From assembly GCA_039925965.1 (NCBI GenBank), contig JBDSXW010000103.1, positions 124,001 to 188,000 of the forward strand: a DNA stretch of 64,000 nucleotides, written 5' to 3'. Shown here piece after piece: positions 26,499 to 35,248 of the stretch. Positions within the stretch are counted from its first letter, which is position 1, and every line of letters starts with the position of its first letter. This DNA comes from JAZKFT01 sp039925965. GTDB lineage: Bacteria > Bacteroidota > Bacteroidia > Chitinophagales > Chitinophagaceae. A model generated the notes under the pieces. The model was not told where the DNA came from and ran no database searches. It saw nothing but the letters and a program-made list of their open reading frames with translations. Position numbers and translations under genes: made by a program.

Positions 26499-27563
26499 CT
26501 ATTTTTGGTTTTTTACCATAATAATTTCGGCTGCAATACTCACTGCAATTTCTTCAGGGGTGTGGCTGTTAATGGTGATTCCAACTGGTGTATACACCTG
26601 GTATAATTTCTTCGGATCTACATTTTCAGCCTCCAGATCGGTGAGTAATTTTTCCATTTTCTTTCTGCTGCCCAATACGCCCACATACTTGAAATCCTGT
26701 ACCAGCAACGCTTTCAGGGCCAGGTAGTCGGTTCGGTAACCCACAGTCATAATAACTACATATTGGTTGGCACCTTGCGGAATAAGATCTGAGAGTTCAC
26801 TGTAACTTTCAACGACTGTTTTTTGATGGACATACTTATTTTGCTCCAATGTATTTAGTTGAGACCGCTCTTCAAAAAGCCGGACATAAAAATCCATCTG
26901 CCTCATTAGTTGCGAAAGTGCCAGGGCGCAGTGTCCGCCACCAACAATGTACAACTGGTTTTTATAGCCCGTTTTCTCTTTATATGTCCAGGATTGTTCG
27001 CTGGTGATTTTAAACTCAAAATCTTTTGCCGGCTGACTATCTATAAATTCAATTCCCAGTGGTGAAAGCACCAGGGTGCCGTTTTGATGATTGGCAGTGG
27101 AGTTAATAATATTCAGAATAGTGAATTCATCACCTTCAGTAATAGGGTATAATAAAATGGTTTGTTCACCGCTGCAAATCATGCCACTTTGATTTTCCGC
27201 CGCTGATTTATCGTGCACCTGTTTTTTTATGATCGCCTTTTCAGACTCATGGCTGGTAACGGTTTCTGCTCCGCTGGATCCTTCCGATTTGTCACTTGAA
27301 TCTAGTTCCCTGAACCTTGAACCTTGAACCTTGTACCTTGACCCTTGCTCCCTGAGTCTTGCCTTCGCCATTTCCACAAATTTATGCTCCATGATACCCC
27401 CACCAATAGACCCTGACATTTGACCTAAGCTGTTTACCCCCATAAAAAATCCCTGCCTGCCAGGACTGCTGCCTTCGCTTTGCAATACGTAAAGCAGCAT
27501 CGCGGGAATTTTTTGCTGCAGGCTATTATATAGAAATTGCCAGGTGATTAACGGTTTGCTCAT
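26499..27563 (-). CDS. xdhC: XdhC family molybdenum-enzyme maturation protein with repeat-derived insert
   Basis: This is a 354-residue protein needed in this family to insert sulfurated molybdenum cofactor into xanthine dehydrogenase. The N-terminal XdhC/CoxI segment has LQSEGSSPGRQGFFMGV and GSIGGGIMEHKFVEMAKARL. The C-terminal Rossmann segment has LYIVGGGHCALALSQLM and VGVLGSRKKMEKL, then VGITINSHTPEEIAVSIAAEI. Between ARL and KKQVHDKSA lies an unusual insert of about 40 polar residues, partly encoded by a heptameric DNA repeat at 27308-27363. The start overlaps the end of the large-subunit gene by 38 nt, so translation is probably coupled. Confidence 0.9.
   Translation of the reverse strand: MSKPLITWQFLYNSLQQKIPAMLLYVLQSEGSSPGRQGFFMGVNSLGQMSGSIGGGIMEHKFVEMAKARLREQGSRYKVQGSRFRELDSSDKSEGSSGAETVTSHESEKAIIKKQVHDKSAAENQSGMICSGEQTILLYPITEGDEFTILNIINSTANHQNGTLVLSPLGIEFIDSQPAKDFEFKITSEQSWTYKEKTGYKNQLYIVGGGHCALALSQLMRQMDFYVRLFEERSQLNTLEQNKYVHQKTVVESYSELSDLIPQGANQYVVIMTVGYRTDYLALKALLVQDFKYVGVLGSRKKMEKLLTDLEAENVDPKKLYQVYTPVGITINSHTPEEIAVSIAAEIIMVKNQK
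27308..27363. repeat. Heptameric ccttgaa array inside the xdhC coding sequence
   Basis: Eight 7-nt units run without a break (ccctgaa, ccttgaa, ccttgaa, ccttgta, ccttgac, ccttgct, ccctgag, tcttgcc). On the coding strand they give Gly-Ser-Arg/Lys-Val-Gln type residues. The array is the reverse complement of the family at 11439 and 41557, which is intergenic there. Confidence 0.85.
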
Positions 27564-29859
27564 CAATCTCATTTATAGGTTCTAAAGCTGCATGCAGGCT
27601 CATCAACACTTTTTCTGGCGTTAAAGGTGCGGAAAATGGGATGATGGCATCTGGCCTGAAAGCTTTAATTGCGTTATGTATCGCGAAATAAGCGCCAATG
27701 CCATACATCAGCGGGGGTTCGCCTACGGCCTTGCTGCGGAAAATAGCCAGGTTGTCGGTCTGGGTTTCCAAAAAATGAATGGCTACCTCACGGGGCACCG
27801 AATAGATATCCGGAACCTTGTAGGTACTGAGCGCGTTGCTACGCAATTTTCCTGCTGTGTCATAAATAATTTCTTCCATTGTCATCCAGCCAATGCCTTG
27901 CACCAGCCCGCCTTCTATCTGGCCTTTATCAATAGCCGGGTTCATGCTGCTACCAAAGTCATGTACTATTTTAACCATATCTGTTTCATAAATGCCCCGC
28001 AGGCAATCGACGGTAACCACTGTAATCGCCGTTCCGAAAACGTGATAGGCGAAGGGATGGCCTTTCTCTTTGGTGGCATCGAAATGGATGGCAGGTGTGG
28101 CGTAGTGTGCATGTTCAGAAAGGCTTACACGTTTAATGAACGCATTCATCACCAGCTGCTTCCAGCTGAGTTCAGTAAGCTCACCATTCTTATAAACCAT
28201 TTCATTTTTTAATGTGATGGCATCAGGACTTGTCTGCTGATCGTCGGCAGCTACCTGCTTCAGACGGTTGAGTATAGCGCTACAAGCCATTAGCGTAGCC
28301 TTGCCATTGAGGTCGGCAGTGGCACTGGCCGCAGATGGTGACGTATTGGCGATGCGGAAGGTATTGGTGCTGTTCACTTTGATCCTGGCCGGATCAATTG
28401 AGAATGTTAGAGCAGCTACCTGAAGCATCTTGGTATTTACTCCTTGTCCCATTTCCACGGCGCCGGTACTAATGTTTACGCTGCCATCGCTATACACATG
28501 CACCAGCGACCTAGCCTGGTTCATCAAGGTTTTGGTAAAGGAAATGCCAAAGCAAACAGGCATGAAAGACATGCCTTTCTTTTTCCATTTATTAGCTGCG
28601 TTAAACGCAATAATCTCTTCTTTTAATTTATCCGCCGAGTACAGGCTCGAGGCCTTGTCCCAGCATTCGCCGGCTTCGCTTACCACTTTTTGGCCATAAG
28701 GGAATTCATCACCCGTTTGCAGAAGGTTTTTGCGTTGAATATCGCTCGCATCAACACCCAACTCAGCAGCAGCTTTTGCAATGGCCGCTTCTATCACAAA
28801 CATGCCCTGCGGGCCGCCAAATCCCCTGAAAGCCGTATTGGGCGGCAGGTGCGTGCGACAACTGTAGGCGGTTGATTTTACGTTTGGAATATAATAACTG
28901 TTGGTGCTATGGAATAGGGTACGTTCCATCACTGCAGGTGAAAGATCGGCCGCAGCGCCCGCATTTTGGTGAAAAACGGCTTCATATGCCACTATCTTCA
29001 ACTTCTTATCAAGGCCAATTTTAAAGTCCGATGAATAGGGATGGCGCTTGCCGGTCATCAGCATATCTTCCATGCGATTTAATGAATACTTGACCGGTTT
29101 CTTTAATAAGTAAGTTGCGAGGGCGCAAAGTGCAGCCCAGGTATTTGCCTGGTCCTCCTTGCCGCCAAAGCCGCCGCCCAGCCTTGTTACGTCCACTTCT
29201 ATCTGGTGCATGGGTAAACCTAATACCCGGCTCACACAGCGCTGTACCGCGGTAGGACCCTGGGTGGAGGAATATACTTTAATAGCGCCATTTTCCTGTG
29301 GTATGGTATAGGCTCCCTGGGTTTCAATATAAAGGTGTTCCTGCCCGTTGGTATCGGCCATGCCTTCAAAAATATAATCGCATTGCGACCAGGCTGCTGT
29401 TGTATCTCCGATTGCAAAAGTTCTGGGTGGCACAATGAGCTCACCTTTTTTCCTTGCTTCACGTGGGTCGGTGATTACAGGAAGCGGCTCGATATCGATG
29501 GCTATTTTTTTAACGGCAACTCTTGCAGCTTCTTCCGTTTCGGCTACCACAAATGCCACCGGCATTCCAATAAAATGAACATGATGGCCGGCCAGTAAAG
29601 GCTCGTCTGCTATTATACCGCCAATCTCGTTTTCCCCAGGTATTTCTGTAGCCACTATTATTTTAATCACACCCTGCGATTGCAAGGCCGTAGAAATATC
29701 AAGGTTCCTGATAGCGCCATGGGCCAACGGCGATCCAAATGCCACGCCGAACAAAGTGCCGTTCAGCACGGGTATGTCATCCAGGTACATAGATTCGCCC
29801 CGGGCATGTGTATACGAGTCAATGTTTTTCATGTGTTGTACTTTTTTAAACTTTTCCAT
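27526..29859 (-). CDS. xdhB: Xanthine dehydrogenase, molybdopterin-binding large subunit
   Basis: This is a 777-residue molybdenum hydroxylase large subunit. It contains GGGFGGKED and FRGFGGPQG (cofactor pocket), GAVEMGQGVNTKMLQ (the conserved Q-loop of the family), and AVGEPPLMYG with the catalytic glutamate. With the FeS/FAD subunit it oxidises hypoxanthine and xanthine to urate in the cytoplasm. Start 29859 is used, but ATG 29832 (MKNIDSYTHARGES) matches the usual family start better and may be the true one. The gene lies between the small-subunit gene and xdhC on the same strand. Confidence 0.93.
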   Translation of the reverse strand: MEKFKKVQHMKNIDSYTHARGESMYLDDIPVLNGTLFGVAFGSPLAHGAIRNLDISTALQSQGVIKIIVATEIPGENEIGGIIADEPLLAGHHVHFIGMPVAFVVAETEEAARVAVKKIAIDIEPLPVITDPREARKKGELIVPPRTFAIGDTTAAWSQCDYIFEGMADTNGQEHLYIETQGAYTIPQENGAIKVYSSTQGPTAVQRCVSRVLGLPMHQIEVDVTRLGGGFGGKEDQANTWAALCALATYLLKKPVKYSLNRMEDMLMTGKRHPYSSDFKIGLDKKLKIVAYEAVFHQNAGAAADLSPAVMERTLFHSTNSYYIPNVKSTAYSCRTHLPPNTAFRGFGGPQGMFVIEAAIAKAAAELGVDASDIQRKNLLQTGDEFPYGQKVVSEAGECWDKASSLYSADKLKEEIIAFNAANKWKKKGMSFMPVCFGISFTKTLMNQARSLVHVYSDGSVNISTGAVEMGQGVNTKMLQVAALTFSIDPARIKVNSTNTFRIANTSPSAASATADLNGKATLMACSAILNRLKQVAADDQQTSPDAITLKNEMVYKNGELTELSWKQLVMNAFIKRVSLSEHAHYATPAIHFDATKEKGHPFAYHVFGTAITVVTVDCLRGIYETDMVKIVHDFGSSMNPAIDKGQIEGGLVQGIGWMTMEEIIYDTAGKLRSNALSTYKVPDIYSVPREVAIHFLETQTDNLAIFRSKAVGEPPLMYGIGAYFAIHNAIKAFRPDAIIPFSAPLTPEKVLMSLHAALEPINEIDEQTVNHLAISI

Positions 29860-29931
29860 TGGCTTGAAAGACTGTCGTGCCGTTTATTTGTGTGCGTTTT
29901 ACAGGGTAGGACAGGCTTTTCACTTTATTAT

Positions 29932-31401
29932 TTATGCTAATGCTAATCCCGGAGATAACTTCATAAAATGTGCCTTAAACAACTGAGAAAGCAGAAGCCG
30001 TTTGTACGCTTCGGAACCCCGTGCGTCGCTGATCGGACTTATTTCTGTTTGCGCAATTTCAATTGCTTTTTCGATTACTGAATTGTTAATTGGTTTGCCT
30101 TGCAGCCAGGCCGATGTCCTGGCGAGAAAGGCTGGCACTGGTCCAACCCCACCCGCTGAGAGTGCAACCCGTTCAATGATGTGCCCTGATGTGCTGATAC
30201 AGATTGCTGTGTTGACGCTGGCAATATCAAGATGCGTCCGTTTACTTACTTTCTCAAAACTCAAACGGGTATTGGCCGCAGGTAGCTGGAAGTAAATTTT
30301 TTCAATAAATTCTTCAGGTCTTTTATCAAGCGATTTATAGCCTTTGTACAATTTTCTTAATGGCAACTGCCTGGTAGTCGTTCCATCACTCAATATTAAT
30401 TGTGCATCCAGCGCCAGGAAAAAGATCGTGAAATCTCCTATTGGTGAGGCATTGATAAAATTGCCCGCAATGGTGGCGATATTCCGGATAGGTGTTGAAG
30501 AAATCAATTTGGCCACGGATCTAAAATCAGGAAAATATTGCTGCATTACCGCCGACTCCATAAGATCCGTAACCGTTGTGGCGCCGCCGAAGTAGCACGC
30601 ATTTTCCACCTGCCCGATTGTATTCAGCGCTGGCTTGTTAAAGAGATGGTCGATCGTTTCAAGATGCATGGTGTCGTGTTGCTGAACATACAAGTCGGTA
30701 CCGCCACCGAGAAATTTATGGCTGGCTACAACACCTGCTTCTAGTTTTCCATTAGACGTTCGGTGGGCTGCCATCACCTGTAGTCTTGCCTTAATGCCGG
30801 CGAAATAAGCCGGCAATATTCCGTTGGTAGTAGCAAACTCAATAGGATCTGCGTCCTTTCGCTGCTGTAAGAGGTCGGTAATATTATTTGCTGCCCGTTC
30901 TATTGACTTGTATCCGGTACACCTGCAAATATTGCCATCAATGGATGCGATGGCATTCTGTTGACTGGGCACCTTGTCACTCAGGCAAAAGCCAGCTAGC
31001 GACACAACGAAGCCAGGCGTGCAAAACCCGCACTGCGTGGCCGACTCATCGCACATTGATTGTTGTATCGGGTTGAGAACACCCGGAAGGTTTGTGCCTT
31101 CCACGGTAACGATATGTTTGTCCTGCACACTGCCGATTGCAGTGAGGCATGATGTAACAGCACGGTAATGTAACTGATACCCTTTACATTCACCGACCAA
31201 TACGGTACAGGCGCCACAGTCGCCTTCGCGGCAGCCTATTTTGGTGCCGGTTAGATGCCTGTGATAGCGGATGAAATCAAGCAGCAATACGCCACTCGGC
31301 AACGGGGTGCTGATTTCTTTTTCGTTCAGGATAAATTGTATCAAGGTAATTTGGGGTTCAGTTAATTTAAAGTTAGGGTAAATGACAATAATGGGTGCCA
31401 C
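29932..31401 (-). CDS. xdhA: Xanthine dehydrogenase, small subunit (2Fe-2S and FAD domains)
   Basis: This is a 489-residue protein. The plant-type ferredoxin domain carries C57, C62, C65 (GCREGDCGAC) and C85. The second [2Fe-2S] domain has CGFCTPGF and NICRCTGYKSIERAA. After about residue 215, the FAD-binding domain has FLGGGTDLYVQ and TPIRNIATIAGNFINASPIGD, followed by the CO dehydrogenase flavoprotein C-terminal domain. It passes electrons from the molybdenum centre to NAD+. The order small-large-xdhC on one strand indicates an operon. Confidence 0.93.
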   Translation of the reverse strand: MAPIIVIYPNFKLTEPQITLIQFILNEKEISTPLPSGVLLLDFIRYHRHLTGTKIGCREGDCGACTVLVGECKGYQLHYRAVTSCLTAIGSVQDKHIVTVEGTNLPGVLNPIQQSMCDESATQCGFCTPGFVVSLAGFCLSDKVPSQQNAIASIDGNICRCTGYKSIERAANNITDLLQQRKDADPIEFATTNGILPAYFAGIKARLQVMAAHRTSNGKLEAGVVASHKFLGGGTDLYVQQHDTMHLETIDHLFNKPALNTIGQVENACYFGGATTVTDLMESAVMQQYFPDFRSVAKLISSTPIRNIATIAGNFINASPIGDFTIFFLALDAQLILSDGTTTRQLPLRKLYKGYKSLDKRPEEFIEKIYFQLPAANTRLSFEKVSKRTHLDIASVNTAICISTSGHIIERVALSAGGVGPVPAFLARTSAWLQGKPINNSVIEKAIEIAQTEISPISDARGSEAYKRLLLSQLFKAHFMKLSPGLALA

Positions 31402-31734
31402 CAGCCTTTTTGATAAACAGCTTTATTACCGTATGACCGTGTTGTGAGCAGCCGTGGAAGGTTTTTTAAGCGACATGATCCATGGCTTGAACCCTATGTG
31501 TGGGGCAAGTTGCAGGCGGTGGGGCAGTGTGGTGTACAGGTCTCACTTGTAAGCTTTATAATCGTAAGTGAATTGGTGCCTTTGGAAAAACGCGGGTGGC
31601 GGAAACCTTCAAGCGTTCCTGGATGCTCCAACGCAAATCCAAATGGTAGTGGTGACAAGGAACGAATTAAAAAAATAGGTAACTTATTATTTGGATCTGT
31701 CCGGATTTGCGATTGCTGCTGTGTTGTTTTGAGT
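31402..31734. other. Gap between the MOSC gene and the xdh operon
   Basis: No convincing gene lies here. Positions 31632-31711 hold an interrupted inverted repeat: cgcaaatcc/ggatttgcg and, nested within it, atccaaat/atttggat. It may be a regulatory site for the xdh operon, whose first gene starts at 31401, but the evidence is weak. Confidence 0.35.
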
Positions 31735-32376
31735 TCATTTCAGCATGGTACTGAATTGCTCTCGGAACCAGGGTGGTAAAATGGGTATTTCAGCCAGCTG
31801 CTTTACCTTATTCATATCCTTTTCTTTCAGCACATAATTGTCTACAATATCCTGGATAGTGATGTCATATTCAGAGCGTTTCAGCAGCACTATTCCATCA
31901 CCTTTTGCTATCATACCTTCCTGTATTACTTTAAAGTAAATACCATTGCGACGCGCATGATAGAAATGTTTTGGCATCATGACATTGTTAAACCGTATGC
32001 CCAGTTTGGCGCAAGGCATTCTTGGCTGAACCGCCATTAAAATAGCAGTTCCAAAGCGATATTCATCGCCAATAAAAACGGCATTATCCAGCAATCCTTC
32101 CGTAGTAATATTCTCGCCAAATCCGCCCGTTACTATTTCCTTTTGTAAAAACTGATTCCAGTAAGGATAGTGCTCGGATGCATAAACATACACCGCCTTA
32201 TTCGGGCCGCCATGATTTACCAGGTCGGCCTGGCCATCGCCTTCTATTTGGGTAAAGGAAACTTGCAAAGCCTTGTCCACAGGGCTTTTGAAGATGCCAG
32301 TCAATACTTGTTCTCGCTTCCATTCAATGAATTTTGGCAGGCCCACGTTTACGGATCGGATCAGTATTTTGTTCAT
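31735..32376 (-). CDS. MOSC domain protein (YiiM-like)
   Basis: This is a 213-residue protein with the MOSC beta-barrel core: HGGPNKAVYVYASEHYPYW, GGFGENITTEGLLDNAVFIGDEYRFG and AVQPRMPCAKLGIRF, the last with the conserved Cys. MOSC proteins bind molybdenum cofactor; stand-alone YiiM-type members reduce N-hydroxylated compounds. The molybdenum-enzyme context (xdh genes 333 bp downstream on the same strand) supports this. ATG 32376 was chosen over upstream in-frame codons because the fold begins MNKILIRSVNVG. Confidence 0.92.
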   Translation of the reverse strand: MNKILIRSVNVGLPKFIEWKREQVLTGIFKSPVDKALQVSFTQIEGDGQADLVNHGGPNKAVYVYASEHYPYWNQFLQKEIVTGGFGENITTEGLLDNAVFIGDEYRFGTAILMAVQPRMPCAKLGIRFNNVMMPKHFYHARRNGIYFKVIQEGMIAKGDGIVLLKRSEYDITIQDIVDNYVLKEKDMNKVKQLAEIPILPPWFREQFSTMLK

Positions 32377-32516
32377 GTGCAACGGATGTTTGTGTACCTG
32401 CAATGTAAAGCGATTGGCCGGATGTAAAGCAGCAATTCTCGTTTTATATTGCCCAGCATAGTGCATGAGAACCCTTTTTATCGTGGCTTTATTAAGACAA
32501 GATCACCACTGGCTTT

Positions 32517-33764
32517 CTATTTGTAACGCTCAAACTTTTTAAGGTCCGGTAGCCTTTTTTTCTTTCTCTGAAGTTCACACTGGTAGATAATCTGACCAAG
32601 ATTTTTCATAAACGGATAACAAACGGATCGGTACTCGTAATGGTCATTATTGTAGATTTCGTCATCGTTCGATTGTACCACAGCCGCGAGAAAAAATTCC
32701 ACTTTGTTTTTGTAGTCAACAAAATACATATTGTCTATCAGGAAGCCGTAAGAGTCACCGATCTTATTGAAGATGCGGATATTAGAATTGATGGGAGCAT
32801 ATCTTTCCTGACCATAAAAAAGGAACTTGCCATAGGCTGGGAAGTACTCACCGGTATCGTATTTCGGGTCGAATGATTCCGTAGGATATTTGCTCATATA
32901 TTGATACAGAAAATCGTAATCCTCAGTAGTAAGAAGGAACCTTCTCTTTGGTGAAAAGGCTTCCGGGAAAATGAGCCGTTTCATCAGTTCCTGCTGATCG
33001 GTTAAAGCATAGGCATTACGGTTGCTAAAATCGAAAGGGTTGTTTACACGCTGATCATTGCTGTCTAGATAGGCTTTGCCCATAATAGTATTGGTGAGGG
33101 TGAGCGGGTAATCTTTCGGATCGTATTGGGCGGGTTGTTTGTACACCAGCTTCCCGTTATTGTAAAAGCTAACGGGATTTGTGTGCCGCGCATTTTCGCC
33201 ACCGTCCCTGATGGCAAGCCGGTTGAGGATTCTTGTGTTGGTGAGGCCGTAGTGTTGTATCTTTTGATTGATCTCTCCCCGGCCGATAAATTCAAAAAGC
33301 CGGTTAAAGGCATCGTTGTCACTCACAAGCAGGATTTTCTTGATATAGTTCCCAACCGATGCCTGTCCATTGGTTGCAGACTGGTCTTCTGTTACCGGCT
33401 TCTGCTCTTTTCTTACACTATCTATTTGCATGGAAGAAAGCCGGCAGAGCCCAGGTATTTGCAAGGCATTGATCTTTTCCAAAGCAAAAATAGCAGCGGG
33501 GAGCTTGACTGTACTCGCAGGATAGAAATAATGTGTATCATCTAACCGGTAACTATAGACGGTAAAATGTGGCTGGTTGTTTTTATCGCGGTCTATCTGG
33601 GTATATAATACCTGTACTTCCTTACATGCCGGGTGGTTAAGTACAACAGAAAACAGATCGGGCCTTGATTCCAGCAGCCTTTTTATGAACAATGTATCTG
33701 CATTCCGTGCATTTGCAATTTGAGTTCCCAGGAGAAAGAACGCAGCAAAAACATTTTTTTTCAT
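32517..33764 (-). CDS. Secreted serine hydrolase of the class A beta-lactamase fold
   Basis: This is a 415-residue protein. A signal peptide at residues 1-20 ends ANAR. The active-site motifs of the penicillin-recognising fold are visible: SxxK at S84-K87 (YPASTVKLPAA), SDN in LLVSDNDAFNRLF, and a KIG-type triad in IFNKIGDSYGF. There is a long insertion before the last motif. It is more likely a peptidase/esterase-like hydrolase than a true beta-lactamase, given the divergence and length. Its start overlaps the stop of the upstream membrane-protein gene by ATGA. Confidence 0.82.
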   Translation of the reverse strand: MKKNVFAAFFLLGTQIANARNADTLFIKRLLESRPDLFSVVLNHPACKEVQVLYTQIDRDKNNQPHFTVYSYRLDDTHYFYPASTVKLPAAIFALEKINALQIPGLCRLSSMQIDSVRKEQKPVTEDQSATNGQASVGNYIKKILLVSDNDAFNRLFEFIGRGEINQKIQHYGLTNTRILNRLAIRDGGENARHTNPVSFYNNGKLVYKQPAQYDPKDYPLTLTNTIMGKAYLDSNDQRVNNPFDFSNRNAYALTDQQELMKRLIFPEAFSPKRRFLLTTEDYDFLYQYMSKYPTESFDPKYDTGEYFPAYGKFLFYGQERYAPINSNIRIFNKIGDSYGFLIDNMYFVDYKNKVEFFLAAVVQSNDDEIYNNDHYEYRSVCYPFMKNLGQIIYQCELQRKKKRLPDLKKFERYK

Positions 33765-34276
33765 GCCTGAAAATACAACGAAGCCTGTTCGCGACGGTAA
33801 TATTTTCCTACAATTATTGCAGTTGGCATACCAATACAGCACACCAGTATAAGCGCAGCCACTACTGCTTTAGACAGGTCGAACGGGGTGCTGCCGATGC
33901 GGCTAACGGGCACTACGATTAGATTCATAACCGTCCATGTAAAAATGCCGTAACATAGGCCCGCTGGCACCGGGTTCTTCCAGAGCCACCTTATCTTTGA
34001 ACTTAAAAAAAAGTAGAAGATAACAAAGCTGAACGCAATAACATAGTGCAGGAAAAGCCCAAATAGTGCCACCGGCAACCCACCCGTAGCAGCTGTTTTT
34101 CCTAAGATGGCACTGGCGACGTACCGCAATACAATCATTGGATCCTTACTGGTCTTAATGTAAAATTGGGTGAGGGCTGCGGTAATATCCATTGTTCCAG
34201 CCACAAGACCGGCCAGTAAAATTGTATTTACAGCACCGTTTTTGGAAGCGGGTTTAGTTTGGGTTGATGTTTCCAT
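33761..34276 (-). CDS. Four-helix membrane protein of unknown function
   Basis: This is a 171-residue protein with four hydrophobic segments at about residues 17-38, 65-90, 102-125 and 135-158. Conserved-looking polar residues include GTMDITAALTQ and DLSKAVVAAL. It resembles DUF1440/YagU-like small membrane proteins, but I am not certain. Its stop overlaps the hydrolase start in an ATGA arrangement, so the two are translated together. Confidence 0.7.
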   Translation of the reverse strand: METSTQTKPASKNGAVNTILLAGLVAGTMDITAALTQFYIKTSKDPMIVLRYVASAILGKTAATGGLPVALFGLFLHYVIAFSFVIFYFFLSSKIRWLWKNPVPAGLCYGIFTWTVMNLIVVPVSRIGSTPFDLSKAVVAALILVCCIGMPTAIIVGKYYRREQASLYFQA

Positions 34277-34523
34277 AAAGTGTACATTTTGGTAGATTGC
34301 ATATCAAGATACAATAGCTGCCATCAAAGAATGAGAGAACATGGTTCTACTTGCCGATAAACATTACGAACGGGTGGCAACCATATAGATTATAGGGCAT
34401 AACCCTTAAATGGGATTGTCTGTTTCCGGTAATCGTTCAGTCAATGATTTATTGACAAAATGACCAAATGCGCCGTCCTTTTTTCCCTTCCCTACTATCA
34501 AAACCCCGGTATGTTGGTTTTGG

Positions 34524-35132
34524 TTAATAGTCCGAAACCATGGGCCTATCCCAAATCACTTTGATTTGTTTTGTCTGCGTTTTGCCCTTTGCGGGTTGGA
34601 AGGTATAGTTGAGTTGGAAATTCATATTGTTTTTCCAGAGGCCGTTAATGCTCACAGAAGTATCGCCCACCAACCTGTTTTTTCTGAAGATAATATTTTT
34701 CACTTTTTTTGTTTCCGGGTTTAGCAGCACATCTGCCTGCTGTAATTCCTGGCTATGATCCTGAGTAGTATAATCAAACGTAACACTGTTGATAGTAAGA
34801 TCCTGGTAGCTGGATTCAATATATAATTGCTTTATCTTGCTATCGTTGAGATCAGGTTTTAGAAATTCTGCTGCAAGTTTATTGAATTCCTGGCGGTCAA
34901 TTAAAACGGAATCCACCCTTTTGCCGTTGATATACGTGTGTTTCTCAATGGCAAATGGGGTGCTGTCCACATAGCTTATCTGGTCCTGTATATATTGTGT
35001 GAGCGGGTAGAACGCTTCAGTTTTCAGGCTATCTTTTTTTGCAACTGTAGAGTCGCCATACCGGCTTGGAGAAGGCTGATCGTGACAGGCTGCCAGCGCC
35101 ATCATTAAAATAAGCGAAAGGATTTGCTTCAT
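34524..35132 (-). CDS. Lipoprotein of unknown function
   Basis: This is a 202-residue protein. The signal MKQILSLILMMALAAC ends in a lipobox, so the mature protein is probably an envelope lipoprotein. The mature part begins with a low-complexity polar stretch and continues as a beta-rich domain with repeated Thr/Asn-Ser-Val strands and a terminal KQIKVIWDRPMVSDY. No domain is recognised. ATG 35132 was chosen from the signal peptide; upstream codons look non-coding. Confidence 0.75.
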   Translation of the reverse strand: MKQILSLILMMALAACHDQPSPSRYGDSTVAKKDSLKTEAFYPLTQYIQDQISYVDSTPFAIEKHTYINGKRVDSVLIDRQEFNKLAAEFLKPDLNDSKIKQLYIESSYQDLTINSVTFDYTTQDHSQELQQADVLLNPETKKVKNIIFRKNRLVGDTSVSINGLWKNNMNFQLNYTFQPAKGKTQTKQIKVIWDRPMVSDY

Positions 35133-35200
35133 GTAATTTATAACGTGCGGGTGCAAAAATAATTTTGCGTAAAAATAAGTGATCGGAAAACTGCCAAAAT

Positions 35201-35227
35201 AAAAAGTCCCGCAATAAACTGCGGGAC
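35201..35227 (-). terminator. Terminator of the sigma-factor operon
   Basis: On the minus strand, gtcccgca / tgcgggac form a perfect 8-bp stem with a 6-nt loop followed by tttttattttgg. It lies 22 bp beyond the stop of the beta-barrel-like gene. Confidence 0.88.
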
Positions 35228-35248
35228 CCGGAAGCTATTTTGAAATGA

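Noticed and set aside
31444..31779. A 111-codon plus-strand frame between the MOSC gene and xdhA
   Set aside because: Low-complexity, Cys-cluster and no family; overlaps the MOSC gene end. Not supported as a gene.
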